Shown piece by piece: positions 26,201 through 46,800 of a stretch of 64,000 nucleotides of DNA (positions are counted from its first letter, which is position 1; each line of letters starts with the position of its first letter). Source of the DNA: Eutrigla gurnardus (Eukaryota; Chordata; Actinopteri; Perciformes; Triglidae). Both the position numbers and the translations under genes were made by a program. The stretch covers positions 10,293,116-10,357,115 of the forward strand of contig OY741285.1 of NCBI GenBank assembly GCA_963514095.1, written 5' to 3'. Below the pieces are notes generated by a model. That model saw only the letters and a list, made by a program, of their open reading frames with translations. It was not told the DNA's origin and made no database searches.

Positions 26201-26462
26201 CCGTCCCCAGGCTGTCCTGCGTCTCCCTCAGGTTCTCCAGCAGCCTCTCCCTCTCCGTCAGCATGTTGACCATTAAGGACTCCAGGTTCCCCGTGCTGCC
26301 CCCTTCGTCCCCTCCGCTTCTGGCCTCCCTCCCGCTGAAGCCCCCTCCTCCCGCCGCGCTCCCGGTGCCTCCGACTCCCGCCCCGGCAGGCGAGGAAGAG
26401 CCCCCGCCGGTCCCGCTTCGCCCATCCTCGGAAATGGTGGGCATCACCTCGCACATCATCAT
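11169..26462 (-). CDS. ppfia3: Liprin-alpha-3 (PPFIA3), complete coding region, 30 coding exons
   Basis: Liprin-alpha is a presynaptic active-zone scaffold that binds LAR-type phosphatases, RIM and ELKS. Coding exons (minus): 26127-26462, 23398-23499, 22842-23006, 21354-21428, 21198-21257, 20837-20965, 19505-19597, 19117-19169, 18128-18221, 17796-17930, 17445-17528, 17204-17335, 17052-17114, 16841-16917, 16410-16554, 16125-16315, 15721-15964, 15494-15636, 15251-15399, 15008-15104, 14776-14857, 14477-14677, 14272-14334, 13780-13800, 12928-13103, 12721-12818, 12428-12603, 12202-12270, 11573-11735, 11169-11212. Phases agree throughout: 1219 aa (human 1194). The start is MMMCEVMPTISEDG. Residues ~60-580 are coiled coil; LLSPSGQTDVQTLAIMLQEQ and SIKSSIGRLFGKKEKG follow. 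SAM1 ([20 protein letters not shown]) is at ~867-937, SAM2 ([20 protein letters not shown]) at ~993-1050, SAM3 (ESGVHGALLALDDTFDYTD) at ~1070-1145; the end is VRTYSC. FTRSPSWRKMFREKDLRGVT fits alpha-3 rather than alpha-1, -2 or -4. A few acceptors (exon 15, microexon 24) are less certain. Confidence 0.95.
13780..13800 (-). other. ppfia3: 21-nt microexon of ppfia3 between SAM1 and SAM2
   Basis: The exon encodes KEFSWDQ, the counterpart of KEISWEQ in mammalian liprin-alpha-3 as I remember it. It has CAG before and GTGAGA after, keeps phase 0 on both sides, and is isolated by introns of roughly 470 and 680 bp. Skipping it would remove seven residues from the SAM1-SAM2 linker without shifting frame. 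Confidence 0.75.
16076..16113. repeat. Short tandem repeat, 15-bp unit, about 2.5 copies
   Basis: CATAAAAGACAAAAC occurs back to back just downstream (minus sense) of the donor of the ppfia3 exon ending at 16125. Confidence 0.7.
20146..20241 (+). repeat. LINE-type 3' tail fragment with (ATT)n
   Basis: The phrase GTCTTTGAGTACCTTTAAAAG, GCTATATAAATAAAATGTATT and then a long (ATT)n run is a tail I associate with fish L2-like LINEs or their SINE partners. It sits in a ppfia3 intron. Only the tail is present. Confidence 0.45.
20310..20640 (+). repeat. Degenerate dispersed teleost repeat
   Basis: TAGCATGAAGACTGGAAACA, GCAAGCAGCTCGCCTTGCTC and TGCACAAAAGTGTAA appear in the same order as a repeat I recall from many fish genomes (usual form CTTAGCATAAAGACTGGAAAC...). 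It is diverged and lies in a ppfia3 intron; ends are not defined. Confidence 0.4.
21601..22052. mobile_element. Candidate MITE with imperfect terminal inverted repeats
   Basis: The left end GAGTGGTGCAGGAATGAG and the reverse complement of the right end (GAGTGGTGCAAGGGTGATG) match over about 14 of 18 positions and enclose about 450 bp inside a ppfia3 intron. A clean target-site duplication is not evident, so the exact ends and superfamily are open. Confidence 0.4.
23893..23920. repeat. Poly-C followed by poly-A run
   Basis: Thirteen or so C bases are followed directly by about twelve A bases inside ppfia3 intron 1. Length may be error-prone. Confidence 0.8.
25708..26073. mobile_element. Non-autonomous hAT-type element in ppfia3 intron 1
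   Basis: The 366-bp block starts CAGAGATCTTCAAC and ends GTTGAAGACCTCTG, a 14-bp terminal inverted repeat with one mismatch. The flanks are CCATAGGC (25700-25707) and CTAAAGGC (26074-26081), an 8-bp duplication with six matches, as expected for an old hAT insertion. Subterminal GGGGGTCC/GGACCCCTGGGGGTCC blocks are also inverted. There is no transposase. Its right end is about 50 bp from the splice donor of the first coding exon (26127). Confidence 0.75.
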
Positions 26463-28565
26463 GAGACCGCAAACGTGTGTGTCAAGTGGATGGAGAAAAC
26501 TAAATGGGATTGTGCGTGCAAAATGCCTGTCTTCGTGCCTTGGGGGGGTTTATGAGCTCATACTAAAAGTTTGATGTACAAAATATAAATCTTCACTTTT
26601 TCAGTCTTCCAAAAATAGCATTCCTTTGGTCTGCATATCTCCCTCTGTTTATTGCCTTTATGTTTTTTTTTTCTTTGCTCACTTGTCTTTCTTCAAGTCC
26701 CAATCTGCACGGTACGCGATCAGAATGCTTATGTGGTCCCGGGTTATGCAAGAGGAAGGAGTTTCTACGGGGAAGCCGTGCTGTGGGTGGCAGGGATTGG
26801 CAGAGGGTGAGGGAAGGAAAGGGGTTATGGGGAAGGAAGGGATAAAAGAGGGCCGATGCTCCTAAATTGTGTCCACGAGGCAGAGCTCCTCACAGCGCCG
26901 TGGGTGAGAGCTGAAAGAGAGAGCAGGCATGGCGTTAAATCCCCTTTAACAAACGTCAGTGTGCATTTAACAAAGGAGAATGGATATCGCAAGAGTGAGC
27001 AGGTAGTTTGACAATGTGACAGTAAGGCCCAACTGATGGGCTGCAATAAGCATTTTTTGGCAAAATAAAGAATGTGTTGCCTTTATACATGATGACAATT
27101 ACAATTAGTCTCTGTTTACACATCCAATGTGAACCTTTCGAGACTCGGATTACAGTGGAAGCAGTAAAATGTGTACTAAACTAGCATACGCCCAGAGTCG
27201 TGCAACTTGAGATATGTGAGTCCATGAAATCAGGCAAGATGACACTTCAGGCACAACTAAAACCTGTCGCTTTCAACACGTTGTTATTGTGTTCTTTGAA
27301 CGAGTGAAAGGAATTACATCAATAATTAAATTATAAAGGAATTTGTGATATTTAGATGGCAGGTGGATTAGCTTTGTTTCCAGTTTAATTGTCTGCTAGC
27401 TGTGGCCTTAGAATATATCGATTGGCAAGAAAGTGAAATTGCATTTTTTTCCCCAAAATGTCTGTTCTTTGTTCAGTCACTACGACTTCAGTGACTTTAG
27501 TCCTGATGAAAAGCAACATTAAGCGTTAAATCTGTTCTCATTCTCACCTCTAACAAACTAAGTATTTAATTGGGATTAAAATACGTGATTTCACTCCCAC
27601 AAACGTACCTTTTAATTTGTTTTGTTGCGATTTTAAATTGCCTTTTTTTTAAACTGGAAAGTCCTACTGTCTCGTGCTGCAAACCATGGGCCATAAATGG
27701 TCTGGATTCAGGCAATCAGCATTATTATAGCGCCTCATGTCTCTCTTCCTACCTACCGTATTCTTCACTGTCTAGTCTACAATACTCAGGGGCTTCTGCT
27801 GGCCTTTATACTTTTAAGTGGTTCGGACTGATTTAGTGCCCCATGCAGGCTTCTGTACATCAGTGAAACTAGGCAGTGCAATAAAGAATTTCTTTGTCCA
27901 ACCAAAACCATCCATTTTGTGAATCAAACATATTCAGCAAACAGTGAAAACGGGTAATGCCAGAGGTCTTCTTATTATTATTATCATTATAATTATTATT
28001 AAAAGGACGTCCAGAAGCAAAGATGGGGACTGCTTGCTGGTAACTGGAGGCCTGATACAGCTCTAAATAAATCTCCTCATGCTGGTGAGCTGGCTAGAGT
28101 TCTTGGCAACCTCACCTCATGTCCCACTAAAAAAACAACTTCCTTGCTTTTCTGCTCCACTGATGGACAATCGCTAATGCAAGACTGAACTGGCATTTCT
28201 GTAGAATACAGTTGAAGAGTTCAAAATGAAAGCAGATTTAAGATTTATGTTATACCCCACAATATCCTCCTGAAATGTGGTTGAAAACCTTGAAACCCTT
28301 AAAAACTTCCAAGCACTCATCTTGTGATAATTACCCAATTGTCATTACCAGCAGTATTTCCCCAGCAGCAGCAGTACTGCATACTACTGTATTGCATCCA
28401 CTGTATTATCGTGTACAGTAATAGTTCACTGTATCCTGGGTCACATGATGAGTTTGTGCTGGAAAAACAAAAAGCATTCATTGCTGGAGTCCTGATTCAG
28501 TAAACATAACTGTGCAGCCTGCAGTTTTGACCGAAGCGTCAGCTGTGAGGTCACTGGGCTTCAGG

Positions 28566-28568
<3 letters not shown>

Positions 28569-28640
<72 letters not shown>
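28569..28640. repeat. (TG)n microsatellite
   Basis: About 72 bases of perfect TG dinucleotide repeat lie in the probable first intron of ppfia3. Confidence 0.97.
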
Positions 28641-28641
<1 letters not shown>

Positions 28642-29041
28642 AAGGAAGAGAGAGAGACAACTAGAAAACAAGGGAGCTCGCTACATGTCTGGTGCATCAA
28701 ACTGCCACTCTAGACTTGGCGTCGTGCCATAACATTACAGCTTTATGAGCATTATTGAGACCTTTCCTTTGAGTAGTTGCCGTTCCCCGCTGCCATAGAA
28801 ATGAGTGAAATGAACACGGAGGACGGAGGCAGAGAGGCAACTTGAAAACAACGAGCCGGCGACAAAAGCATTTTTTTTCTTCTTCCTATTATGCCTAAGC
28901 TACAGTTGGGCTACATTATCAAGCCGCTCTATTAGATTCATGGGTGTGATGGGTGGGATCATGTCACCGCGTCGCCGCGCTGAAATCCATCAAGTGCGTG
29001 TGTATTAAAAGTGTCTGTGGATGTTTTCATATTATGATTGC

Positions 29042-29091
<50 letters not shown>
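29042..29091. repeat. (CAT)n microsatellite
   Basis: About 16 perfect CAT triplets. The apparent poly-Asp and poly-Ile open frames across it are artefacts of the repeat. Confidence 0.97.
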
Positions 29092-29270
29092 CCATCTCCA
29101 TCACACTGAATCCTGCTTCTACCCTGGAGTGGACAGCCTGGTTGATTGCTACATGACCAATTAGAACCCCCCAATTAAGCTGTGTATTATGTTACTAAAT
29201 ATTCCTGCCTGCGAAAACAGTGGGCAAAAGGAAAATATCATTTTGTGTGTGTGTGTGTGTGTGTTTAGGC

Positions 29271-29273
<3 letters not shown>

Positions 29274-29341
<68 letters not shown>
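29274..29341. repeat. (GA)n microsatellite
   Basis: About 68 bases of GA repeat, preceded at 29243-29262 by a short (TG)n run. Confidence 0.97.
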
Positions 29342-29342
<1 letters not shown>

Positions 29343-30427
29343 AGTAAAAACAGCTCTCCTCCAGCAGACACTGGGGCGGGGAGAGGGGTTTGCAGGAACC
29401 CACAGCCGCCGACAATTAGAACTAAAGAAAGAGGGTCATTTACATCCCCCTTGGCTTCCACGCTAAATCACCTTCCCAGCGACAGAACGCACGCATGGCG
29501 GATGCATAGCCTGCTTTGCATTTGAATACGAGCAGAGCATATAGCGAGTAATAATGAACGCCCCCCCTTCTCCATCTCCCTCCTAATACCATGAAACAGT
29601 ACCTCTTGCCCGAGAAACGCATCATCGGAATCGATAAGTGATTGTGGGTAGAGGGAATGGAAGCACCGGGATCCGGACTGACTCGCTTTTATCCGCGCTG
29701 GCATCCACACACTGCATACTGGGCTAATGGGGGGAAATGACGAGGCTTTCCAGATGACAGGTCTGTGACTATACCTCCATTTCTGGATGTATGGAGGAAA
29801 AGACCGTTCGGCGGTAGGCGCACGAGCGCGCACGAGCACCCACGCGCAGATCTACATTCTTATAGTAAAAAAAAAAAAAAAAAAAAAAAGCAGCTTAGTA
29901 GTTGTGTATGGGGAGGAGGAGGGGGATCTCTAAATTGGCTCTTCGTGTGTTAAAATGCATTAAAGCAAAGCTGGAGGAAGATGGATTTCTTCGACTGAGA
30001 CCGTGGAAAGCATCACGTCAGGAGGATGGCCCGCAAGGAAAAAAAATGCACACCGCACATTTCAGTAGGCTACTGTAGCCTGCATGGCTTCTCTTAGACA
30101 TTATAGAATTCTAAGCAACTCCGTGTAGGCCCGGTGACAGCGGGAGGCGAGCTGGGAGGTTCGACTCCAGAGCTCCCAACGGCTCGGAGCTTAGTTACAG
30201 CCATGATTAATTACAAGCAACACATAGTAGGCCAATATACAGTGGCATCTTGTCATCCCTCTCTCGCTCTCTCCATCACCTCGCCAAACTGTATGCAAGC
30301 GGGAGCGAGCAAGCGCGCCCTGAATAAATCGTGCTGTGTGCTGCCAACACACCTGTCAATGCCTGACACTGACATGGGCGCCGCGCGTTGCATAGTCTAT
30401 CTAATCCAAGCCTATTTCCTTCTATTC

Positions 30428-30459
30428 ACCCCCCCCCCCCCCCCCCCTCCCCCTATACA

Positions 30460-30490
<31 letters not shown>
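30428..30490. repeat. Poly-C run followed by (AC)n
   Basis: About 20 Cs, then a short interruption and about 28 bases of AC repeat at the edge of the CpG-rich region. Confidence 0.9.
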
Positions 30491-30497
<7 letters not shown>

Positions 30498-30539
30498 ACC
30501 CCCCCTCTCAATCCTTCACAACACAATGTTAGGTAGCCT

Positions 30540-31090
30540 ACTTGTTATCGCGCACACGCACGCGCGCACGCATGCATCCACCGTTACATTAGTGCATGCA
30601 ATTTCTTCCTCTCTTCCGCGTCCTCGCGACGGCCGTCGTTCGGCGGAAACTGGGTTGCGATGGGGCGGTGTGTGTGAAGTTGCATCCCTTACCACAGTCA
30701 TCGCGGGGAGCCCGTAGTGTCCATGTTTGACGTTAAATATCCCGTAGGTCCATCGCCGCGTGTCGCGCCTCGGTTCCCGTGCCCCCTCATCCGAAACCGG
30801 AGCAACAAAAAAAAAGCCTAATGTGTGTGTTATTATTTTCTCTCTCTCTCTCTCTCTCTTCCCTTTTCCGTCTCCCTTTTTCCACATGTAAACGGCGAGG
30901 AGGAGGGAGGGAGGGAGGGAGGGAGGAGGGGGGGACGCGGAGAGAGACGATACGCCACCTTACCACAGACTCCCCCTCTGTCGGATTGGAAGGTAATGGG
31001 TCTTAAAGAAACATTCTCTCAGCATTCTCCGCATCTCTGTGATTTACGCGCGCGCCACGCGCTGCACGCGCACTCGCAGGCCAATCAAAT
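30540..31090 (-). promoter_or_regulatory. ppfia3: CpG-rich block, probable ppfia3 promoter and non-coding first exon
   Basis: This is one of the densest CpG stretches in the window (for example GCGCACACGCACGCGCGCAC, GACGGCCGTCGTTCGGCGG and CGCGCGCGCCACGCGCTGCA). On the minus strand two copies of CTGTG|GTAAGG, at 30693 and 30964, could act as donors of alternative untranslated first exons joining the acceptor near 26910. There is no TATA box, as expected of a broad CpG promoter. The transcription start is not resolvable by eye. Confidence 0.5.
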
Positions 31091-31979
31091 ACCTGATTAA
31101 TTATACAGCGTGTATGTATATGAGAGACCAGCTAACTGTCAGACAGATATCTTACTTACCAATATTGCATTTTTTACCTGCAGCTTGAGCACAAAATACA
31201 TACAAAATTTGCTGTGAATAATAAAACAAAAAAATGCATTGTTTTTTGCATCATAAAGCATGCTATATCTGCGGTGTGCTCCTGCAAAAGGTTATATGTG
31301 TGTGTAGGCCCAACTTCACACCACGAGAATAACTTAATGTGGGTATTAATAATTAAATCCATATATTCTGATCCATTCTGATCAAAAGAAATATGTGAAT
31401 AATCACTCAAACTTTATGAGCAATCATCTCATGGAAGTCGTTTTCATAAATCACCTATTTTGGGGATCGTATTTCCCTAATTCTGCTGCATGCAGTTTGA
31501 GATATGAATACTGCATGTCAAAAAAAAAAAAACTACAGGAGATTTTATGTCAAATGATAATCAGGAACGCATTCACTGTCTGCAGTGTGATAAGAAAGGC
31601 GTTCAATCATGCCAGCAATATGTGAATGTCGTTATCTGAGAGCCATAGCCTTTCAATCCATATGTGGAATTGGCCACCTATGGATGCTGTCCTAGAATGA
31701 ATATGCATGTCGATATTGATATCGCATTTGTAAACAGATAAGCGTCTCTCTCTCCCTCCCTGTGTCTCTGTTTGCATGTGTGCATATGTGTGTGTAGCCC
31801 AGTAAACATAAGGTGGTGCTGTCTTTAAGAGAGAGAGCCTCGGAGAAGGGGTGATGTAATGTGTTCTCAGACAATGATGTCATCGACTGAGACACGGCAA
31901 GGATTTAAAGTGACAAAGGCATTTTCACTGGCTCTGTTTAATTCTGCATCAGGACTTGTCAGAGAGCAGCAACTAAGCA

Positions 31980-32065
31980 CCTGGGGGGGGATGGGGGGTC
32001 GGAGTGGGGTTGGGGGGGGGAGGGGGGGTGCATGGGTGTGGTGGTGGGGAGGGGGGGGGTCCATT
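31980..32065 (+). repeat. G-rich tract
   Basis: There are at least eight runs of four to ten G within about 85 bases, on the plus strand, between the ppfia3 promoter region and the plekha4 3' UTR. Confidence 0.85.
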
Positions 32066-32640
32066 GAAAAAAACAAAATATGTATGAAATGAGTGTTTTC
32101 ACCCGCATATATAAAGCAGGAGTCATTGTATTGATGTAACATGTTTATTAATCGTGATATATGAGATAAAAAACACATTTGGTTACAGTGACATTAACGG
32201 GGTTACGTTGCCTTCCACGAGCAGCGATCATCTACAATTTCTGTGACGTATTAGATGCATGTTTTCGAGAGAAATGAAATAATACTTGTACTCAACCACA
32301 CGTAAGGTATTTGGTGTTTACCATCAAGCGCAAGAACAATACCATGTGCGCACACATAGTTTTTATTTTCATGAAATATTCGTAAGACTTTCTTATTATA
32401 TCTGTTTCAAACCGTGTATTATGAATAATGGAAATGTTGAAGTTTACCAAAGATTATGACTATTTCTGACATTCTATGTTCCCATTTGACCATTTCATAT
32501 CCAAAATTAGGTCCAGATTCCGTCAATCATTTAAAGTTGTCTTCTTCAGGCATTTTCCTTTGCGATAAATCACTTAACTGTGTTCTTGTCCTTCCCACGT
32601 TCGCTCATTTAAGCTCCTTAAGCCGTCGCTGTTCTTGCCT

Positions 32641-40809
<8,169 letters not shown>

Positions 40810-43800
40810 TCTGCAGTGGAAACACAAACATAATATTTCTATTCCTCATAAAAAAAGATGAGGTGATTACAAGAGGATTGTGGTCACAAATGTTAGTGAG
40901 AAACGTCAGAGCTGGATGCAAATGTCAAATTACAAGCCTTGTCAAGCCTTACATGTGTTTATGTGTTATATGTTTCATATACAGGCGTGTATTGCTTCAT
41001 TCAAGGTCGTATAAAAAAGATATTGTACACCAAAACACACAAAATATCTAAATTGTAATCGATTTTTCAAGGAAAGTTCAATCAAGAAAATAAATCACAT
41101 AATAAAAAGACACACACATGTAAAGTTGAGCACCACCCGGCTTCCTAAATGCCACGAATACACACACGTTACGTGACCAGTGAGCAACACTCATGCCTCC
41201 ATGGAAGCTCTGCTAACACATTTGAATGAAGCGGGTTCTCATGAGGACATGAGGCCTTACCAACACAATCTGAGCCAGAGTCTCCCTCTGTAGAAGCAGT
41301 CAGTCACATATGCCACATTCCCGTATAGTTGAGATTTTTTTCCCCCCGCGGTCAACTGTTCATCCTCTCGGAGACTTGGTGTTGTGCTCTCCCACTTGCA
41401 GCAAAAGACTCTCCCACAATTCTATTCTGAGCCACAACAGTCGCCGTGGTGCGCATCCCCACCACGAAAACTGACAGGTGACAGCTGCATCGCCGTGGTA
41501 GCAGGGAGGGGCCCTGGGACTGTGTGGAAACCAATCTGGCAGCAGGGGACGGGCCGGTATGAGAGGTTTTGGAATGTGTGCAGAACTGCAGCGTTGGACT
41601 GCCGAGGACAAGAAACCAAAATAAAAGAGCGTGGAGCCGTGGGAGTAAAGTGGCCTGTTGCAGACAAATGTGTAGGGTGGGGTTTGCTATGTCGCAGGTC
41701 TGTGTGCTTCCGTAGAGTCGTGTCGTTCATGTGACAGCATGTTTCTCGCACCTGCATAACAACCCAGTACCCATTTTTATAGAATAAAGCAGTTATTACT
41801 TAGTTATTACTGTGTATGTCTTAGATTTCAATTGTTGTTTTGAACACAATGCATTTTTTCATTTTTATTTAATTTAATTTTCTATATTAGAAGACTCCAT
41901 GAGTTTATGCATTTGCTGAATTTGCCTTTTTCTGAAAACTATTAATATTATTTCACTTTTAAAAGCTTTCTGTACGTCACGGTAAACTGTATAGTTATCG
42001 TTGACCCCGCCATGAACAAAAGCGCTAACCTACAGATGAACTTGGAGATAAAAAAATCCATGAGAACTATCTCACACCGAGCTTTCACAAGCACTCGTGG
42101 GCGACCCAGAGGTTTGACATGGTTTAGCCACCGCAGTCTATGTTGTTATCAACCGCAGTCCTCTACAAGTACAGAGCAAGTGAGAGAAAACAATCAGGTC
42201 TTTGTCAGAGATCAGAGCGGAGATGAACAACCTCATAGCCGCCGGGGGGTTACGTGGGTGTTGTGAAATATTTGGAAAATCTCCGTCCTAATCAGCGGGG
42301 GTCACTTGCTCGGGGAGGAGAAGACTTGAAATGCTAAAGAGGGATGGATGCGGAGGACAAACGGTGGGTCTGTGCACCACACAGAGTGTGCTTTGTGGCG
42401 CCCGAGGACCCTGTAGCATCATGTGAAGTTGGACACAATGCATGTTGAATGAAAAGTCCTCCCTCTCCATCAACAAAAACATTTGCATGTCTCCTACATT
42501 CTCATGTATATTAATGTCACCGATATCATCACTATGGATTTAGGCTTTGATAAGGAAAGTGATGACTGTGAGAGGAGATTGAGAATACTGGATTATTTCA
42601 TTTGGCGTTACACAGTCACGTTGGGCTATAGGAGGCATAACAGTAGCTGGGTAAATACAGCGGGGATATCACAGCCTGGCAAAGCTGAGAAAAAAAGCCC
42701 CCCAGTGGGCCTGCAATAATTCAGATAACACATCACAGCGCTGCTTCACAATACTCTGTTAATATTACTGTTAAGTTACAGCAGTAGTCATCTTTTTTTT
42801 GTCCAATGTACAACAAAGGGTAAACTTCAAATCAATGGAAACACAGGATTAATGAAGCAATACTCAAACATATCACCGTAGCAGTAGCTGTTCAAATAAC
42901 ATAAATCATAATAAAGATGCCATATTGCTGTACCTGACTAATTTTGCCCGCCTGCTGGCTACATCAAGCTCCATCACTTGGCACTCTTCCTCACAGCATC
43001 TCCTCAGGGTTCCTGGCTAAAAGCTCCTGTTGCCCCAAACAGCGTCAACCTTCTCCTGCTGCACTCTGCTGCATGTGTGAACCTCCCCGTCTTCTCACTC
43101 CGTCCCTCCGCTGGTCCGGTGATCTACCTACGCTGGCTGTTAACACTCTTCTGTCCTCTAACAGTGCACTCCTTGTGAGCCCCTTCTCCCCCCCCCCCCC
43201 CCCTCTTTCTTCTTCCTCTTCAATGTCCCTCCCTCTCACCCTGCCCTTGACAGTCACTCTGTCTTTTGCCAAGTGTGGGTTTGTGACTCAGGAATTCATG
43301 AAAAAACAAAACAGCTGTTCTTCCATTCTTCTTCTCTGCCCCTTTGCATTCGATGGATGTCATTGCTCGGGCCATTTGGATCCAACTTAACACGATTGAT
43401 GAATGATGAAAGGTGATGAAGATGATGAAAGGATAACCATTCGGAGGATGAAGGTGTAACCATCTCCAGGTCAGTCCATCTTGCACTTTTGAGTGCAATA
43501 ACCATAAACATAAATATTCAGTTAACTGCAATTGAAGTTTGCCGACGTATAGCAAAACAAATGCAACATTTACATATGAAAACTAAACATAGGGCCCTTT
43601 AAACCCGATAAATTTGCCCGAGTGAGTAATCCTCGTACTCTGGTGCTTACTTAACTTTTACCTCAGCTGCCATAAACGTCATGCAGAAGATGGCCTCCCT
43701 GAAGAAACCGACCGTGGAGAAGTTAACAAAACCAATCGATTGGTGAGTATGGTCATGATGTCTCAACCTAAAGAAGCCTGATGAAGAGGAGGATGAAAAA

Positions 43801-46800
43801 GCTGATGATGATGACAACTGCTCTGATGGTGTTAGCAAAGATTCTGGCTAAAACTCCAGGACTATCCTCCCGTTCCTACTGACTGACTAATGCTCTCTGG
43901 TCCTGTTGGTGGGCCAGCTGATCCAGCATCAGGAGCTTCCTCCAACATCCTGAAGAAGGTCCATCCTCAGTCTCTCCAAGGCCAGAAGAGTCCGCTCTCC
44001 CAGCCTTAGGACAGGAGACACTGGACAGGTCCTTTTGCAGGATCTTTTAAAGTCTGGGTCTTGCCGGGCCACTAAGACCACAAGTAGCCTTCGCATCTTG
44101 CATCAGGGCCTATTTGTCTGGTGGCGTGATTGTCCCTTTGTCATCTTGAGGGCTGGCAAAGACACAAGTAGCCTTCCATCGTGTCTGATGACTTAAGTAG
44201 CAGCTGATGGGCCAAGTCAACAATTAATGCCATCATTAACATTAAGGTCCTGAAAATTTGAATGTGTTATACTTCATACTTACAGGATTATTTCACACTG
44301 GTATACTGTGTCTTCATGGGGTGTAGGTGGCCATACCAGACAAAGAAAGGCAATACTCGATGACTGCATTAACTCCTCAAAGGCTTTATCTCTCTTAACA
44401 GTAATTCAAAGATTGTTGTTGCGGTTTTTAATTTGGTGTAGGTGACTGTAACAGACAGGTATAAATATATATAATAATATATATTCAAAATAACTGATAG
44501 CATTTCAATATCAGATAGTATCCTACTGTCTCAAAATATGTTGGTCTAGACATTAAATATTCCCAAAATTAGACAGCATTTGCCCAGATGGTGTAGGCTC
44601 TTATTTATTTATTTCTGCTGCACTGAGTCAGCGTCTTGTGGAGTTGTACTTCAAATATGCTCAAGATGGAAACTGAAGTGCCTGGGATTGCACGCCGTAC
44701 AGGAGAAAGACTATGCTTCACTAATCCAGCTGCAAAGGAAACAGGTGTACGGTGCTTTAAGGTGAGAAGAGGGCAAGGCCTTTTAGTCATGAATAACATC
44801 AAAAAGCCTAGACGGAGAGGGAATCTCTCAAAGGAAGAGAGAGAGCTGACGCTCGGCAGCGGGGCCACTACAGATGCCTCGGGAGAGCTGGCTTTGCTGT
44901 ACAACAGGAAGATATGAAAGGCATTTTTAGAGCTATGATAAGAACAAGGAGATAAAGTCTAAATATACTCACACAGGAAAAGCAGCCTAAAGGCCTGACT
45001 GGTCGGTGGGAACCATATTCATGCTAATGTTCAACCCAAACAACTGTGACGACAGCACAAAACTCTCAAGTAGCAACCATGCAATCTCATAATAAGTATC
45101 CCACTAGTGTTCAGGGCATTTGGTTTTGACCAGAAAGGTAGTGACCTCGGGTCTCACAGGGGACAAATCAGTCTGCCTCTAGATATTTATGGCCCGCCCC
45201 TTTTAGCATACCACACAGTCAGCCCTGTTGACTGACAGCTGTGAGGCGACTCATCCTCTCCTGTCACCCACGGAACAACCAGTGGGGGGCACTCATTCAG
45301 GGAGTGGGGACAGTGGTGGCAAGGATCATGGGAAATGTGGTTCTTGACAAAAGACAGTTAGCTGGAGTCCACATTCAATAATATATAAAAACATTGATGA
45401 ATTAAATCACAAATAAATGAAGTGAACTCTTTAAATGAATCAAAATTCAAAATTCCGTAAATATAATTTAATAATATAAAAATATACCAATTATGAAATA
45501 TTCTATGAATTTTCATTACAGTCCACCATTAGGTCATAAACCTCTACAGAATATAATGAAATATAATGCAATATTATTGAAATGATAAATTATTTAAGAT
45601 TCAGAAAATTCATGATGCATGTCTTCATCTTGTAATAACGTCACCTATGAAGGAAAACAACATAGTAAAGTAGATATCAGCAGTCTTTTGTTGTGTACAC
45701 ACAACAACAATCCAGCAGGGAGCGCTGTTGAATCGTTTTCTACATCACTTCAAGCTTCTACTGGCAGATTAACAAAAAAAATATTCAAATCAATAAGTAA
45801 TGTAGGTATAAAATGCAGCTAATATACACAGACATTCTTTTTGATGTTACAGGACAACTGATTTATAGCAGAAGTGAATACAGAAGTCAGTGCGAACACG
45901 TCAAGCTTGTAATGAATCACTTTCAACGGAAGATGATGCTGTTGTCTTCAGTAATGAATCTTGAAAAAGACACATTTGCAGAGGTTGAAGACGATTTGTT
46001 AATGAAGTGCATGTAGTAATATCACAATCTGAAAATACTCCTTTACATATTAAGGTCCTGGCTCCAAGTACAGAAGTATATGGATTGTAAGAAAAGCATA
46101 ACAATTTAAAATAATAATGACATGGATTTTACTATATAGTCAGTCATTTATAATTGGATCAATGTGACTGATTCATTTAATTTGAATGTTTTGGGTGCCA
46201 TTTTCAGTTGAATTACTTTATATATTCTGCTGCAGTACAGTTAACAACAGATTGTGTGTAACCTGTCAAGTTAATGTAGTACAATATCCTTAAAAATACT
46301 ATGCCTTGAATTTGTACTTGATTAAATGTTCTTGTTATGTACATAAAAATACAGAAACAATAAACCAATGAGTTATTCCAGAATCCACTAGTGTATTAGT
46401 GTTTCTTAATATTGTCTTAATGGATTAAAGGCTCACTGTCCTAATGTGATTGTTTTTAAAATGTTAAACATACAGTTTGTATTAAACGTATATTTTAAAA
46501 AAACAATATAGTGAACCATATGATTCATAATGTATGAGCAAATCTGAAGTTTATGTTTGAGATTAAATATGAAGACGCAATGACCAAATGGTTTGATGTA
46601 TAACACTCTATAATTTAATGATTTTACTCATGAAGAAAGCTGGTACAAATTAAATCAAATCACCCATTGAATTGAAACAGTCACACTTTTAGTGTCAACG
46701 TGTTCTTTTTTTATACAAGCAGTTTTATTTTGGTGGTGTCAAAAACCACAGGCAGTTATAACAGCAGACCATGAACAGACGGTGACCCAGTATCCCGGTG

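Larger units (their letters stand above)
26463..32140. other. ppfia3 5' flank and intergenic DNA up to plekha4 3' end
   Basis: On the minus strand a good acceptor (pyrimidine run then CAG at 26911-26913) suggests that the coding exon carrying the ATG has a 5' UTR from about 26910. The rest up to the CpG-rich block is probably the first intron. It contains several microsatellites (28569-28640, 29042-29091, 29274-29341, 30428-30490), a poly-A run (29866-29889) and a G-rich tract at 31980-32065. No other coding region is supported. Confidence 0.55.

Noticed and set aside
29161..29525. Ser-Leu and Arg-Glu repeat open frames
   Set aside because: They are translations of the (GA)n microsatellite at 29274-29341.
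42944..43390. 148-codon plus-strand open frame
   Set aside because: Pro/Ser/Leu-rich, crosses a poly-C run, no splice context or family resemblance.
44580..44917. Open frames of 61-99 codons on both strands
   Set aside because: No recognisable domain, and competing frames on both strands; insufficient to call a gene.
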